From Chlorocebus sabaeus (Eukaryota > Chordata > Mammalia > Primates > Cercopithecidae), in the NCBI RefSeq assembly GCF_047675955.1, contig NC_132917.1, forward strand, positions 11,130,501 to 11,194,500: a DNA stretch of 64,000 nt, written 5' to 3'. Position 1 is the first letter of the stretch. Every line of letters begins with the position of its first letter. Positions 1-13,055 of this stretch are shown piece after piece. Position numbers and translations under genes: made by a program. Under the pieces are notes generated by a model. It had not been told where the DNA came from. It ran no database searches and saw only the letters and a program-made list of their open reading frames with translations.

Positions 1-225
1 TGGCATGAAAGTGTCATGCCACATCCTAGGAAAACCCTCAGTCCTGGGCAAATTGCAATAGTTGGTTATTCTGATCATTACATACTACACACACGGATAT
101 ACTACAAGTTTGTCAAAAATATGTTTCTCAAATATTCAGTGGCTTCCCAATGCCAGGCGGTCAAAAGCCCCTTAGCAGAGCACACAACAATCATCTGCTG
201 ATTATTCTTCCCCAAAACTCATTCT

Positions 226-525
226 TTTTTTTTTTTTTTTTTTGAGACGGAGTCTTGCTCTGTCACCCAGGCTGGAGTGCAATGGCGCAATCTCGGCTCA
301 CTGCAAGCTCCGCCTCCCAGGCTCCCACCATTCTCCTGCCTCAGCCTCCCGAGTAGCTGGGACTACAGGCATGCACCACCATGCCCGGCTAATTTTTTTG
401 TATTTTTAGTAGAGACGGGGTTTCACCATGTTAGCCAGGATGGTCTCGAGCTCCTGACCTCGTGATCCGCCCGCCTCGGCCTCCCAAAGTTCTGGGATTA
501 CAGGCTTGAGCCACCACGCCCGGCC
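226..525 (-). mobile_element. Alu (AluY-type), minus orientation
   Basis: T-run at 226-243 followed by the inverted Alu body, ending in the complement of the GGCCGGGCG head at about 525. AluY-like right monomer (gagcttgcagtgagccgag) and a 'ctcaagcc' head on the minus strand. Close to full length. Confidence 0.93.
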
Positions 526-1101
526 TTTTTTATTTTAAAGACATGGTCTCACTCTGTCGCCCAGGCTGGAACAGCTCATTCCAACCTTGAACTCCTGGGC
601 TCAAGTGATCCTCTCATCTCAGCCTCCAAGTATCTGGGATTATAGGCACAAACCACCATGTCTGGCTTTCTCTTTTCTTTTGTTGAGATGGAGTTTCACT
701 CTTGTTGCCGAGGCTGGCGTGCAATGGCACAATCTCAGCTCAACCACAACCTCCACCTCCTGGGTTCAAGCGATTCTCCTGCCTCAACCTCCAGAGTAGC
801 TAAGATTACAGGCATGTGCCACCATGCCCAGCTAAGTTTGTATTTTTTAGTAGAGACAGGGTTTCTCCATGTTGGTCAGGCTGGTCTCAAACTCCTGACC
901 TCACATGTGATCTGCCTGCCTCAGCCTCCAAAGTGCTGGGATTACAGGCATGAGTCACCGTACCCAAGTGTTTTTATTTCTTTTTTAAAGACAGGGTTCC
1001 ACTTTGTTGCCTAGGCTGGTCTAGAACTCCTGGGCTCAACTATCCTCCCACCTCAGCCTCCCAAAGTGCTAGGATTACATGTGTGAATCACCACACCCAG
1101 C
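526..1101 (-). mobile_element. Old AluJ dimer split by a later Alu insertion
   Basis: Two diverged Alu monomers (526-664 and 967-1101), both in minus orientation, flank a complete AluS-like copy at 665-966. Reading on the minus strand, 967-1101 looks like the left monomer and 526-664 like a deleted right monomer. The simplest reading is one AluJ dimer interrupted at its A-rich linker. The split is inferred from order and divergence. Confidence 0.75.
665..966 (-). mobile_element. AluS-like element nested in AluJ
   Basis: Complete minus-oriented Alu starting with a T-rich stretch (tttctcttttctttt) and ending at 'gagtcaccgtaccca'. It has AluS-type text such as cctgggttcaagcgattctc and sits between two older monomers. 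Confidence 0.85.
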
Positions 1102-1289
1102 CTCAACATATTTTCTAATCTTACAGCCAATACTCACTCCAGTTAACCAATATTTATTGAATGATCTTGTGTCAGACTCTCTGCTAGATGCAGAGATTAC
1201 AGGCAAGAAAACCACGTAGTCTCATCGAGTCCTCTAAACAGTCATGATATAGTAGCACCTGCTCTATGTTTGAGTGCTACCGGACTCAA

Positions 1290-1690
1290 TGTGAGTGCTC
1301 TGTTCCCAATGTGTGCTCACATTCCCAACATTTGCTTCCACTATTCAACACCTCACAACAGTCCCCTAATCTCTCCATATTTCAGCCACTCAAAACTTCT
1401 TCTTGTTAGACTTGGCTAAAATGCTGCCTCTTCCCAGAGATCTGACCTGACTTCTCCCTATTCGCACCCAAGAGAGATGATTTCTGTTTTTCTTCTGAAC
1501 CATCCCAGACTCTCTTAGCATCTTTCTTAAGGCAACTGTCACATTTTACCCTTCTTTATGACTATATAATTCTCTTATATCCTTCATGAGATGACAAGCT
1601 TCTTCAAAAACAGGTATCTGCTTTTACTCTATATCCCCAAAAGAATGTAAAATGGTGTCTTGCAATAACTTATAAATGAATAACATATAA
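1290..1690 (+). repeat. L2-like LINE fragment
   Basis: Resembles the L2 3' region: a CT-rich tract with 'gacctgacttctccct', a 'ccttcatgagatgacaag' segment and a degenerate 'aatgaataac' tail. Diverged, so family assignment is tentative. Bases 1102-1289 resemble no repeat I can name with confidence. Confidence 0.5.
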
Positions 1691-1832
1691 CATTCAGAAA
1701 TAATAAAATAAAATTAAGAATTCTTCTGATGATAGTTCTTTTGGAAAAAACAAATTAGCACTTTATCTTCTGTAATTCAGTCTCAAAATAAGACATCATC
1801 TTATAGCGAGATTCTAAAAACAGTAAATATTA

Positions 1833-2741
<909 letters not shown>

Positions 2742-2833
2742 TTTCTCTTATGTTATCCCAATGCCACTGATCATTCTTAAAGAAAGGATGTTGTCTGATT
2801 TCTTCTACCCCATTTCTCCCAAGTCGTACCTCC
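2742..2833 (-). CDS. ROCK2: ROCK2 coding exon: kinase C-lobe end (about residues 336-367)
   Basis: This 92-nt internal exon completes the split Arg codon of the previous exon and encodes EVRLGRNGVEEIRQHPFF and then KNDQWHWDNIRE, ending one base into a Thr codon. Acceptor TTATTTAG precedes 2833 and donor GTAAGTC follows 2742 on the minus strand. R-LGRNGVEEI..HPFF is the typical last helix of an AGC kinase C-lobe, where 'HPFF' closes the catalytic core. Together with the exon at 1849-2008 it spans the core-to-tail boundary. IRQHPFFKNDQWHWDNIRE points to the ROCK2 paralogue. Confidence is high because frame, splice sites and order all agree. Confidence 0.97.
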
Positions 2834-4967
2834 CTAAATAATGCAGTTAAAGATTGTATTATTTAAAAATTGTAAAATAAAAAGATTACCTCTACGTCAA
2901 TAGTTTAACCAAAATAAAGATCTCAAGTAAATTCGAGATGTTTGTATTAAAAGCTTCAGCTTAAATGTTTCTCAAAAATAAGCAATCCCATGTTACAGTA
3001 TGTGATCTCTAATTAGATAGATTTTAAAAACTGTAATGCATAATAAATGTCATGAAAAGTAAAATGTTTCTGTCTATAGTTTGCATCAAACGAAAGTACA
3101 TAAGACTATCAAGTAAAAAAATTCACCTGCATGTGCCACGACTGACAGACAATAACTTCAGGATATAAAGAGACATAGGTCTAACTTCTGGCAGAGAAGA
3201 GTTATTCAAAACTTCTCTAATAGAAATATTATTTTCAAAATCTCTCCCTTTCCTAAAAAGAATTCATATATTATGTTTGAAGCTATCCACATTTATTCTG
3301 GTAAATTACATCTCTACATGTATATTAAAGTTATCATTCTGCATATATGAAAAGTGTTACAAAGAATTTCATTCTTTGAACTTCTGAGTCTTCAATGAAG
3401 AGTGTATGGAAATAGCATCTGTGTTATACAAGGCCCTGGAGCTATGTTTATCATAAATAGGAAAACTGTACACCTTAAGGGGAAGTGCTCCTAGCCATAT
3501 TTATGGCATTAACTTATTTTCAAAATATCAGTTTTCCACCTATAATCATTCCTTAGATTGCACACCCCTGCCCCATAACTACTAATTTAAATATTTCATA
3601 ACACTCCTTTTATAAACATAAAACAGGTGCACCCTGTTGTACAATTTATCATCTAGCACAAATTATGACCATCCCTACCAATCCTGCTCAGTGCCCACAT
3701 CAAACATACAGGCTGTGTTCTTCTTCCACCCTATCCTCTAGAAAGAGGCATCTCTCCTTCTTTTCAAAGATAACATCTCCTCATCTCCAGGTCTTAATAT
3801 ATAAATTGTCATTTCCATTTTACTTTGAGTTTATGAGCACCGACTGCTCATCAACCATGTAATTAACAGGTATTAAAGTTTTATTCTACAAATGATTGAC
3901 AAATAAAAATTATCCTCTTTGATGAAAAAAAGAAAAAACATTTTATAATGTTCAGTTTGATGAGAGGAAAACAATTTTGTTAATGGAAATACATATTGAT
4001 GTAACTCATCTGGGGATCAATTTTGTAACATCACTTAATTTTAAAATGTGTATCCCAGAATTCCACCTTTAAGATTTTATCCTATAAAAAGTATACAGAG
4101 ATGAATGTGTGAGGATACTCACTGCAGTAGTGCTTGTAACAAATTAATAAACAACAAGATGTGCCGAGGAATCTTAGCATATTAGAGCTAGAAATGCCCT
4201 TAGTTATGTAATTTGAGCCCACTGTTTTATGGATGAGTAAAATTATTTCCCAAAAAAGTAAAAATAATTTCCCCAAGATCACAAAGCTGATGTGTAAGTT
4301 TGAACAAGGGTGTGAGCACCCTCTTCTATATGTTGGTCCTTTGATGGGATGACTCCCATCACAAATATAAAATGGGACATTAGAAAAAAATGGAATGGAG
4401 TGAACAAGGAAGACAAATCAAAGAGTTTTCTAGCTTCTCTTTTTGGGGCAGGTTTTCTCACCTTTGTTCATCTATTTTGTTTTTAAAAGTATAGAATTTC
4501 CAGGACAGTCTTGCTCATATTCAAATGTAAATTAAAAAGGGTTGGGAAGGAAGCACTCCCAAGTCTAACACAAATAGTTTTTAAGATTATAACCTGTTGA
4601 GTATTTATCTACACAAAATACTCTCAGAAGTTATATAAAAGTAATATGGATTAACCAGCTTGGAGGATAAAATGTGAACAATACAAAAGTTTTATTTCTT
4701 TCAAATCCATTGTTTTACCAAGTTCTATTTTTACCTTTTTAGACATGAGGGTTAAGGTTAGAGTTTGATTACAACTGGGCTGTACACACATAACAAGGAG
4801 GTAGCCCAACACCAAGCTTAGCAGAAGGAAAAGGCTAACCCAGAATTAGATACTACTTGGGTAATGAGAGACAGACTAATTTCACATGTTAATAAGCTAG
4901 GTATGCTTTTATTTCTACAAATTTAACATAAAAGGGCTTCTCTACAAACAAATTCAATGTACATTAC
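2834..4967. other. ROCK2 intron, mostly unique sequence
   Basis: AT-rich intron. A stretch near 4160-4320 (cacaaagctgatg preceded by a purine-rich 'aagtaaaaataatttcc') may be a decayed minus-strand MIR. The rest shows no gene or element I can identify. Confidence 0.7.
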
Positions 4968-5106
4968 CTATCTGTTAAGAAAGCACAGATGAGATTCTTC
5001 GCATGTTTGGAAATTTCTGCATCTTCAGGGAAACACAGTGAATTCTTATGATCCATAATTTTGCTATATGTTCCTACAAGTGAATCTGCATAAAATGGAG
5101 TATCCC
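4968..5106 (-). CDS. ROCK2: ROCK2 coding exon: kinase C-lobe middle (about residues 290-336)
   Basis: This 139-nt exon completes Gly290 and then encodes DTPFYADSLVGTYSKIMDHK and NSLCFPEDAEISKHAKNLIC, followed by AFLTD and two bases of an Arg codon. The acceptor ends CCTTTAG-like (ATTTAG before 5106) and the donor is GTAATG from 4967 downward, slightly weaker than GTAAGT. 'GDTPFYAD' and the 'I..H...L.FP' helix belong to the substrate-side C-lobe of AGC kinases. DHKNSLCFPEDAEISKHAKN distinguishes ROCK2 from ROCK1, where the equivalent reads NHKNSLTFPDDNDISK. Phase is consistent on both sides. Confidence 0.97.
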
Positions 5107-5469
5107 CTAAATTTCAAGAAAGAAGATACTGAGTGTAACAGAGAATGCAAAGGAAACACTTTTCACCTAATATTTAAGTATGTTAAGTTGAAATTTGTCA
5201 CATGCAGTGAAGAACAAATATTCTATGGGCACAGAGTCCCAGTCAAAACAACAGACATATTGTTATATTCTAAAACAAAGAATGTATTTAAATTATAACA
5301 CCACCAATGACCCCTCATCCCTTAAAAGCAAAATAAAATCAATGATAACTCCAGAATGTGTTGAGATTTTTTTTTTAACGTAAGAAAGGAAATGTTTTAC
5401 TGAATAGTGCAAGAGAAAGATTTCCTGTATGGGGTCACATCAGTCAGAGTCCTTTAATGCTTGGGCTGG

Positions 5470-5660
5470 ATCAGCATTTTGAAATCACTCTGTAGAGCTA
5501 CGCTATACACCACAGTTGCCACTAGCTACAGGTGGCAATTTAAAGTTAAAATGAATTACATAAAACGAAAAACACAATTCCCTAGTTATACTAGCCACAT
5601 TTTAAGTTATGATGTAACCAATGGTTACCACACTGGACAGCACAGATTTAAATCATTTAC
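5470..5660. repeat. Probable hAT/Charlie-type nonautonomous DNA transposon fragment
   Basis: Contains 'gccactagctacaggtggc' and later 'actagccacattttaag', then 'accacactggacagcacagat', a layout shared by a common ancient hAT-type repeat ('gccactagccacatgtggct ... ggacagcgcagat'). Family name not assigned. Bases 5690-5800 look like a decayed minus-strand MIR. Confidence 0.5.
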
Positions 5661-6154
5661 ATCATGATAGGCCAGACAGGGCTGCTCGAAGAGTTAAACC
5701 AGCTCTATTATTTTACATAAGAGGAAGTCAGGCCCAAAGAGACAGACTGTGACTAGCTTAAAATGACATGTAGCTAGAGTTGAAAGAGGGCAGAAATGGT
5801 CTCCCCATGCAGTGTTCTTACTAATGACTGTGATAGATGCACTGAAGCAAGTATAAAGATAGAAAATGTTGAAGGCACCATTCTGGCCAGTACTGAGCTA
5901 AAGCCACAAGTGTTACAGGCTCTGCGAGTACACCTACACTACAAGGAACTTTAATGAAAACCTGACTTTCCTAAATCAGCCAATCCAAAACTTCAAAAAA
6001 TGTCTTCAGGTAGTTATTTTTTGTTTGTGTTCAAAGAAAGGCAGAGGGGAGCTTTGAATTCAAGATTTTATTTTTTATTTTTTTAATTTGTTTTTTAACT
6101 TTATGTTAAAAATTTTGTATTTATTTTAATTTTACTCTTTTATTACTACTTTTT

Positions 6155-6262
6155 TAGACATAGTATCTCATATGTTGCCCAGGCTGGCCTTGAACTCCTG
6201 GGCTCAAGTAATCCTCCTGCCTCACTCAGGCTCCTGAAGAGCTGAGCTAGCACCACTCAGCC
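6155..6262 (-). mobile_element. Alu monomer fragment
   Basis: Minus-strand remnant 'tatgttgcccaggctggcc' followed by 'gaactcctgggctcaag' matches a FLAM or AluJ left monomer. It is truncated and interrupted after about 6240. Bases 6263-7235 show nothing recognisable. Confidence 0.75.
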
Positions 6263-7247
6263 TCGCAGTCGTGAGAATTTAAATGGCCTCCTCATCGAAT
6301 AAGCCAGATTACTTACTCTAAAGTACCTTATTTTGTAAATCCCTAGGAAAGCGTGTCTAGGCCAAAAAGAGAATATATTCTATTTTCAAAAGATTACAAG
6401 ACACAACCTAGGCCAGAGGCGGGAGAATAGACAGCTACATGGGACCATATAATGTGTACAAAGAGACTCACTTTGAAAGGCCCAAAATAGAGTAGGTCAT
6501 ACTATGACATGAAACAAAGCATAACAAGATCAATGCTACATACACAAGACAGTCATCAAGAGAAAGCAATTTATGCCACAAAAAAGTTCAACAGTAATTA
6601 AACTTGCAATTTATCAAAAATTTCTGATTTTTTAGCAATAACCATAGTCTTTTATCATACAGGCTTTACACTATTTCTTTTAGGCTCACCTTTTAGAAAA
6701 CATATTCTCCAATTCTAAAAAGTATATTTTAACTCTAATTAATTCCATATTATGTTACTAGCCTTGACATATTTGCCTTGGAAAGTGGATTTAACTACAT
6801 TTTCAACCCTCATCCCCATGCCACATCACTGGCTTCCTTAGCCCAAAGGTATTAATATTTTTATGACCCAAGTACTTAGAAATGGGAAACCTTAGGAATG
6901 AAATATATGATGTAAAGAAAGTTTTGAAATACTTCAGCCTTTCAAATTTTGATTTGGTCATAAAAAAGAAGAAATAACTAAATTTGTCTCTGAGTTTTCT
7001 AAAACTGCAATGTTATTATAAAATATATTTATCTTGATAATCAAATGGTAAACATTATATTTATAATTTATTTCACAAGAATTACAAACAAAATATATAT
7101 GCAAGTAGTAAATGGAAGGAATATAGTTGTTTACGAAATCAATTATGTAATCACATAAAGAGATTTTTACTTTACTATTATTGGGACAAATATTAAGTCT
7201 TATATTGAAACACTATAACAAATATGATTGATCAAGAAAATCTTAGA

Positions 7248-7555
7248 GGGCTAGGTGTGGAGGTTCATGCCTAAAATCTCAGCACTTTGGGAGGTTGAGG
7301 TGGGAGGAACACTTGAGGTCAGCAGTTTGAAACTAGCCTGGGCAACATGATGAGACCACTCTCTACAAAAAATGAAAAAAATCAGTGGGTTTGGTGGCAT
7401 GTGCCTGTAATCCCAGCTACTCGGGAGGCAAAATGGGATGATCACTTGAGCCTAGGAGGTCAAGGTTGTAGTGAGCTGTGTTCATGCCACTGCATTCCAG
7501 CCTGGGCAACAGAGCGAGACCCTGCCTCAGAAAAAAAAGAAAAAAAAAAAAAGAA
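7248..7555 (+). mobile_element. AluJ-like element with target-site duplication
   Basis: Plus-oriented dimer beginning ggctaggtgtggaggttca and ending in a mixed A/AAG tail. GAAAATCTTAGA is present at 7236-7247 and again at 7556-7567, a 12-bp target-site duplication. Many CpG losses indicate an old copy. Confidence 0.93.
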
Positions 7556-7892
7556 GGAAAATCTTAGAATGAAGGCCCACTGAAGCTGTAAACTTGCTTC
7601 TTGCTCTAATATTTTCTTAATTCAAAAATGTCTACTGGAGAAATATTTCCTGGTGATATATTTTTAATTCTTTTTACATTCTACTTATTCCATTTAATCA
7701 CCATGCCAGCATCAGGCTTGTTATTAATTTTCCAATTAACAGTCTGTCCTATCAGATACTACTAATTCAAAGTTTCCAGAAATCCAATTCTTCCCTACGA
7801 CAAAGGCAATTAATTTCCTTATATTCTCAAATTCTTGACTGAAATAAAGTATTATAAGAAGTGTTTTGAAAAAAGTTAAAATATTTACTTAC

Positions 7893-8037
7893 CCACTAGC
7901 ATCTCAAAAAGGAAAACACCTACAGACCACCAATCACATTCTCGCCCATAGTAACCATCACCCCCTTGTGATTTCAGAACCTCAGGTGATATATAATCAG
8001 GTGTTCCAACTGCTGTATCACAATGTACCATGCCTGT
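7893..8037 (-). CDS. ROCK2: ROCK2 coding exon: activation loop and APE region (about residues 242-290)
   Basis: This 145-nt exon begins in phase 0 directly after the DFG-containing exon and encodes TGMVHCDTAVGTPDYISPEV, LKSQGGDGYYGRECDWWSVG and VFLFEMLV, plus the first base of Gly290. It supplies the activation segment (Thr249 within DTAVGT), the SPE version of the APE motif and the conserved DWWSVG of helix F. Acceptor is TTTATGCAG before 8037; donor is GTAAGT from 7892. The preceding exon ends KMDE and this one continues TGMVHC, the ROCK2 form (ROCK1 has MNKEGMVRC). It is a core catalytic exon and shows no frameshift or stop. Confidence 0.97.
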
Positions 8038-10809
8038 CTGCATAAACAGGAGAGATAAAGAAAAAACAGATCAGTGTAAAAACACACACTTATAAATGCA
8101 ATGAATCCATTTATTACTAGATATACAGTGATTACATATTGCTACCAACAGAACTTCTCTGCTGACATGACTTTGGGATACAGAGAATAAATACATTGGA
8201 AAATGCATTAAAATGCCTCAATTATGGGAGATAGGAATAAACTGTGAACTCTAAAATACAGGAGGCTTCCTCAACAAAAGAAGAAAAAGGTGGTAAAATG
8301 GAGATTCCAGGCAAATCAACAACTTTTCTTTTTCTTATTTTTTACACTATAAAGTAGTTGTAAAGTTAGTACAAAATGTGGTCTTAAGGACGCTGACCTA
8401 GAAAAAAGAATCATTAGAGAAAGGAAGCTTTCATATTTCCAGAATAAACTGAAACAAGATAACAAAGGGCTCCAGTTTGGAGGCTGAATAAAGAATTGGC
8501 TCTTATATTACCAAGAAAAAAAAACAAAGAAATAGATCAAATGTTTAAATTAGAAGATCTTAGAAGTGTGAAAGCTATACTTCCAGGCTATATATTTAGA
8601 AATATGTAGCTGTGGCATCAATATATTTGGCAAGATGATTTTTAAAAACCACTTATCTGTGTTTAGTTTCAATAGGTAATAAAATAATCCCTCCCTGATG
8701 TCTTTTTGACAAGTACAATAACCATTATAGGGGTGGGTGTGCCTGCATGCTGCAAAATTAAATGACTAGAGAAGTATAGTGCTAAATGGTGTTTCTTTAC
8801 CTCTAGCTCTGTCCAACTTGCAATGATTTGAGAGATTAAGTGCCCTTTATTTCCCTGACCTGCCCAGTAAAGAGTGTGTTGCCCACATTCCTCATAAGGA
8901 AGCTATACAAACGACCTAATACTGAGTATTATGGCTACCTTGAGAAAAGGAGGTTGAACACATTTTGTAAACCTAATTCATGTAACTTTATATAAAACAT
9001 GTTATAGAAAAAAATCTTTTCATTCATTCTCAAATTGACAGAACTAACTCAATGGCTTTATTTTCCCACATATATAGCAAATAGAGAATAAAAGCTATTT
9101 TAGTTTGAATAGAAATTTAAAAATAAATTTTATGGAAATAATTGAGCAAACCATGGGAGTAACACTGTGTGTGGATTACTACGAAGGACAAATGATGAAC
9201 AAGACAGTGCCTGACTTCAAAAGGCAGGGTATACAATTAATTTTTATCATGGACTGTCCTATAGTCTAGACTTCTGTTGGGGGGAAAAAATTAACAGAGG
9301 CTTATTAGGTTAAACAAAATTTCCTGATTTCACATACATCCACAGAAATCAGGTTTTTAAAAACATATGAGACTTAGCTACTAAAACCAACTCACTGGAA
9401 AGACACACACACACAAACACAAACACACACATGCAACCAAAGGAAAAATTACTTAGCATTCAAAGGTTCAGAGGAAGGAGAAGAAAGGGCAAGATAAGAA
9501 AGAATTGGCATAAAGTTAGGCTGTAAAGGATGGATAAGTTAGGGTTTAAAAGAGACAGGGTGGTATGACAGGTTAGATAGAAAAAAAGAGCATAAAGAAA
9601 CAGGAACAACCTAGTATAAACATGTTTAAGAAATGCAGTGAAATTCAAATCAACTAAACATAAAGTTCCACACAATGAATATTGGAAGGATAAGCTGCCT
9701 ATCAGTGTAAATAACCACTTGCAGAATAAATACTTGGGTAGGACTAAAGATTTTTTTTGGTTATAAACTATTATATTCTATATAGTAATAGTAATTATTA
9801 ATAGTAAACTATATTCACATACTAAACTATGTGAATAACACTCTGCTTTTGGAAAATTAATGTTCTAACTATGATTTTTGGCTAGCATACTGAAGTTTTT
9901 AAAACAAACATTTGAAAATGATATTTAAAAATATTTTAAAAGTGTGTTATGTGGAAGCTCTCAAATTATATGAATATGAAATCTACATTTATAACAAGTC
10001 TCTAACCCTGTTTAAATGAACTGTGAGAAGGATAAGTAAAAAACTAAAGAGATTGGTTTACCAACAGTGGGTGGGTGGTCAAAGGATGGAAAGAAGGGAG
10101 TAATGGGAACAGGGTATGGGAATATGGAGCAAGTGACTCTTCTCTGAGCATACATTTTGTATAGCTCTATCTTCTAAAACCAGAGGAAACTTCGTGTCCA
10201 AAAAATAAAATAAAATAAACATTAAAATCAATCAGGATGTGGGGGGAACTCTAAATGGAATACAAAAAAATAAGAAATGAACCTGTTTTATAAATAAATA
10301 ACCTAACCACATTAGAGAAGGCAGAAAGAAACAAACTAAACTAACTAATTCTGGAAAATAACATCTTAACAGGATACTGTAAGACTAATTAAAAACAAAA
10401 GTATACAAAAATAATATATTTTGGTTAGCAAATCTTTTTGTCACAGGGGTAAGGACTGGCAATTCTGAAATAATTTTATGTGTATACTAGGGTTGAATTG
10501 GTAAGTAAATACATTGCAGATAATGAGAGCCAAGAGTTTTACTGTTCACGAGAGAAATTACAAAAAAGAAAGGAGAGAGACTAGAATAAACCTAGTGGTG
10601 CTGGACTTGAATCAGAGTTAGCAGTATGAGCTCCTAACTTTTAATATGCTATATATACAGACATACACAAAATTAAATATAAACGTGTGTACATGTGATT
10701 TATGGTTTAGTACATTTAATATATACAATATATACCCCCTAACTCTGTCACCTGGCAGGGCCTAAAAGTCCAGAAGCAATGAGCACATCTAGCACCCAAT
10801 TGTTGATTT
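8038..10809. other. ROCK2 intron segment without recognised elements
   Basis: AT-rich intronic DNA. It holds a short CA-rich microsatellite near 9403-9432. I see no conserved ORF, RNA gene or clear transposon. The 71-codon minus-strand frame at 9460-9675 has no recognisable domain. Confidence 0.7.
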
Positions 10810-10821
10810 ATAAATACCATT

Positions 10822-11120
10822 CTTTTTTTTTTTTTTTTGAGACGGAGTCTCACTCTGTTGCCCAGGCTAGAGTGCAGTGGCCGGATCTCAGCTCACTGCA
10901 AGCTCTGCCTCCGGGGTTTACGCCATTCTCCTGCCTCAGCCTCCCGAACAGCTGGGACTACAGGCGCCTGCCACCTCGCCCGGCTAGTTTTTTGTATTTT
11001 TTAGTAGAGACGGGGTTTCACCATGTTAGCCAGGATGATCTCGATCTCCTGATCTCGCGATCCACCTGTCACGGCCTCCCAAAGTGCTGGGATTACAGGC
11101 TTGAGCCACCGCGCCCGGTC
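10822..11120 (-). mobile_element. AluYRa-like element (Old World monkey type)
   Basis: Full-length, minus-oriented, little-diverged copy. Its complement has 'gctcaagcctgtaatccc', 'aactagccgggcgaggtgg' and 'gagatccggccactgcac', bases typical of cercopithecid AluYRa copies. The duplication ATAAATACCATT occurs at 10810-10821 and 11121-11132. Confidence 0.9.
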
Positions 11121-11159
11121 ATAAATACCATTTTTTAATAAAAAGAATCAGAGCTTCTT

Positions 11160-11594
11160 GGAGAAGAAGGTGATTCCAGATGTGAGACAGAGAAAATATA
11201 AGACAAGTCTTAAACATTGTATAGAGTCAAAAAATAAGAAAATGCTCCAAAAGGGGGACATGTGGAAAGGACAAAGAGGCCAACCTAAGGAGCTTTCACA
11301 AGATGGCAAACTTTGGACTGAGTTTCAAAATATGAATAACAAATTTCCAGGCAGATTTTTAGACAGTATATATGTAGGCCAAGAATCATGATATATCATA
11401 GTACAGAAAGAACTACATGTAACTCAAGACTTCTAAGCCATAAAGTACTGTCAAATGATAGAGAATAGGGTACAAAAGCAGGTAGGAGATCATATCAGAA
11501 GAAATTTCATGTGACAAGCTAAGGAGTTTGAACTTAATTCAGTAGATGACAGAAATCTACTGAAGGGTATTAAGCTGGAGAGCCGGATAATCAA
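11160..11594 (+). repeat. Ancient mammalian interspersed repeat, family not assigned
   Basis: Contains 'gctaaggagtttgaacttaa', 'gtagatgacag' and 'ctactgaagggtattaagc', which resemble a widespread old repeat ('aaggagtttggacttgatcc ... attgaaggattttaagc'). A different part of what looks like the same family lies at 45620-46190. No coding potential. Confidence 0.45.
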
Positions 11595-12000
11595 GTATGC
11601 ATTTTCAAAAGGCTTCTCAAATTATTTTATTTTAAATGTATCAGATTAAATGCGTATTTTCTAAACATACTTGATATATTATCATGGTCAAAAAAATCAT
11701 AAATCGAGATAACTTACTGAAAACACAAAACTAGTCAATCGGAAATCTTGGAGTTGGTCTAAAAACAACTGAAATGCTTCCTATAAAGGTGGAAAAAAAC
11801 CTGTAAATGGAATTTTTAATTAACAGAATCATTGAAAGCTTCTGTTGTGGGAAATTCTTCTCTTTTCAGTAAATTCAGTGTTTTCAGTAAATTCTCTGAA
11901 TTTATGATTTTTTGTCCATAATACATCAAATACATTTAGCAAATACATATTTAATCTGATACATTTAAAATAATCTGAGAAACCTTTTGAAAATGCATAC
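11595..12000. repeat. Palindromic element: about 130-bp inverted arms with 151-bp loop
   Basis: The left arm (11595-11726, starting gtatgcattttcaaaagg) is matched by the reverse complement of 11878-12000 (ending ccttttgaaaatgcatac). Matching continues inward through 'aaatgtatcagattaaat', 'aaaaatcataaat' and 'ttactgaaaacac', with roughly 85% identity by eye. The spacer is 11727-11877. It could be a MITE-like DNA transposon or a local inverted duplication. The left arm directly continues the ancient repeat at 11160-11594, which favours inverted duplication. Confidence 0.8.
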
Positions 12001-12130
12001 CTTTTTTTAAAAAAAATTACTTAAAAAAAAAGTTACCAGTTAGTTTTTTAAAAAAATACAGCCTCTATTTAGTCAAATGGTATATGCTAGAATATTAATG
12101 GATAAAAATCATATCCTAACTTCAAGTAAT

Positions 12131-12436
12131 TTTTATTTATTTATTTATTTATTTGAGACGGAGTCTCGCTTTGTCACCCAGGCTGGAGTGCAGTGGCACG
12201 ATCTCGGCTGACTGCAACCTCCGCCTCCTGGGTTCAAGCAATACTCCCGCCTCAGTCTCCTGAGTAGCTGGGACTATAGGCCCGCGCCATCACGCCCAGC
12301 TAACTTTTGTGTTTTTAGTAGAGACAGAGTTTCGCCACGTTAGTGAGGCTGGTCTCGAACTCCTGACCTCAGGTGATCCACCCACCTCAGCCTCCCAAAG
12401 TGCTGGGATTACAGGCACGAGCCATTGTGCCCAGCC
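12131..12436 (-). mobile_element. AluS-like element with (TTTA)n tail
   Basis: Minus-oriented full-length Alu whose poly-A tail has become an ATTT microsatellite (about 12131-12153). It ends at the complement of 'ggctgggcacaatggctc' near 12436. Confidence 0.92.
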
Positions 12437-12849
12437 TCTTCAGGTAATTTAAAATACTAACATATAATGTAGTCTTAAAAGGTGGTAAATGTTGCTATAA
12501 AATGCATGACAGGCAAAGAGTACATCCAACATAGCAGTAGCTCTCAACTATTACTGAGACACATATACATATACATATCTTACAATGTGACTCTCATTCA
12601 CATTTAGGTAAGTTTTTTTTCTGAGAGAATAAGGATGATGGCAACTGCATCCAGAAAGCTGTTTAATATACAATTTATCAATGATATAATTTAATGAGAT
12701 ACTATTACTCTTAATTCTGATAGTGACAAATTATTTTAGTCCTTGTAAGTTTATAGTTGTATTTTATTTTTGCTTTTATCCATGGCATAACATTTTATAG
12801 GAAGTCAGGATGGCTGAAAAATAATTTGAGCATATATGTCTACATTATA

Positions 12850-12930
12850 GATAAAGGGCTGGCTAATTTTTCCTGTAAAGGGCCAGACTGTAAATATTTT
12901 GGCTTTGTGGGCCACACAGGGTCTCTGTCA
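12850..12930 (+). repeat. hAT-type DNA transposon fragment
   Basis: The stretch 'cctgtaaagggccagactgt' plus 'aaatattttggctttgtggg' and 'ccacacagggtctctgtc' is the start of a common ancient hAT-family repeat. A short inverted copy of the same family lies at 25066-25138. Confidence 0.7.
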
Positions 12931-13055
12931 CATATTTTTCTTCTTTTTTTAAACAAACTTTTAAAAATGTAAAAATTATTTTTGGTGTGTAAGCTATATA
13001 AAACTAAGTCACACTCCTTTCTGTAAGTGGATGAGAATAAAACTATGGACATTTC

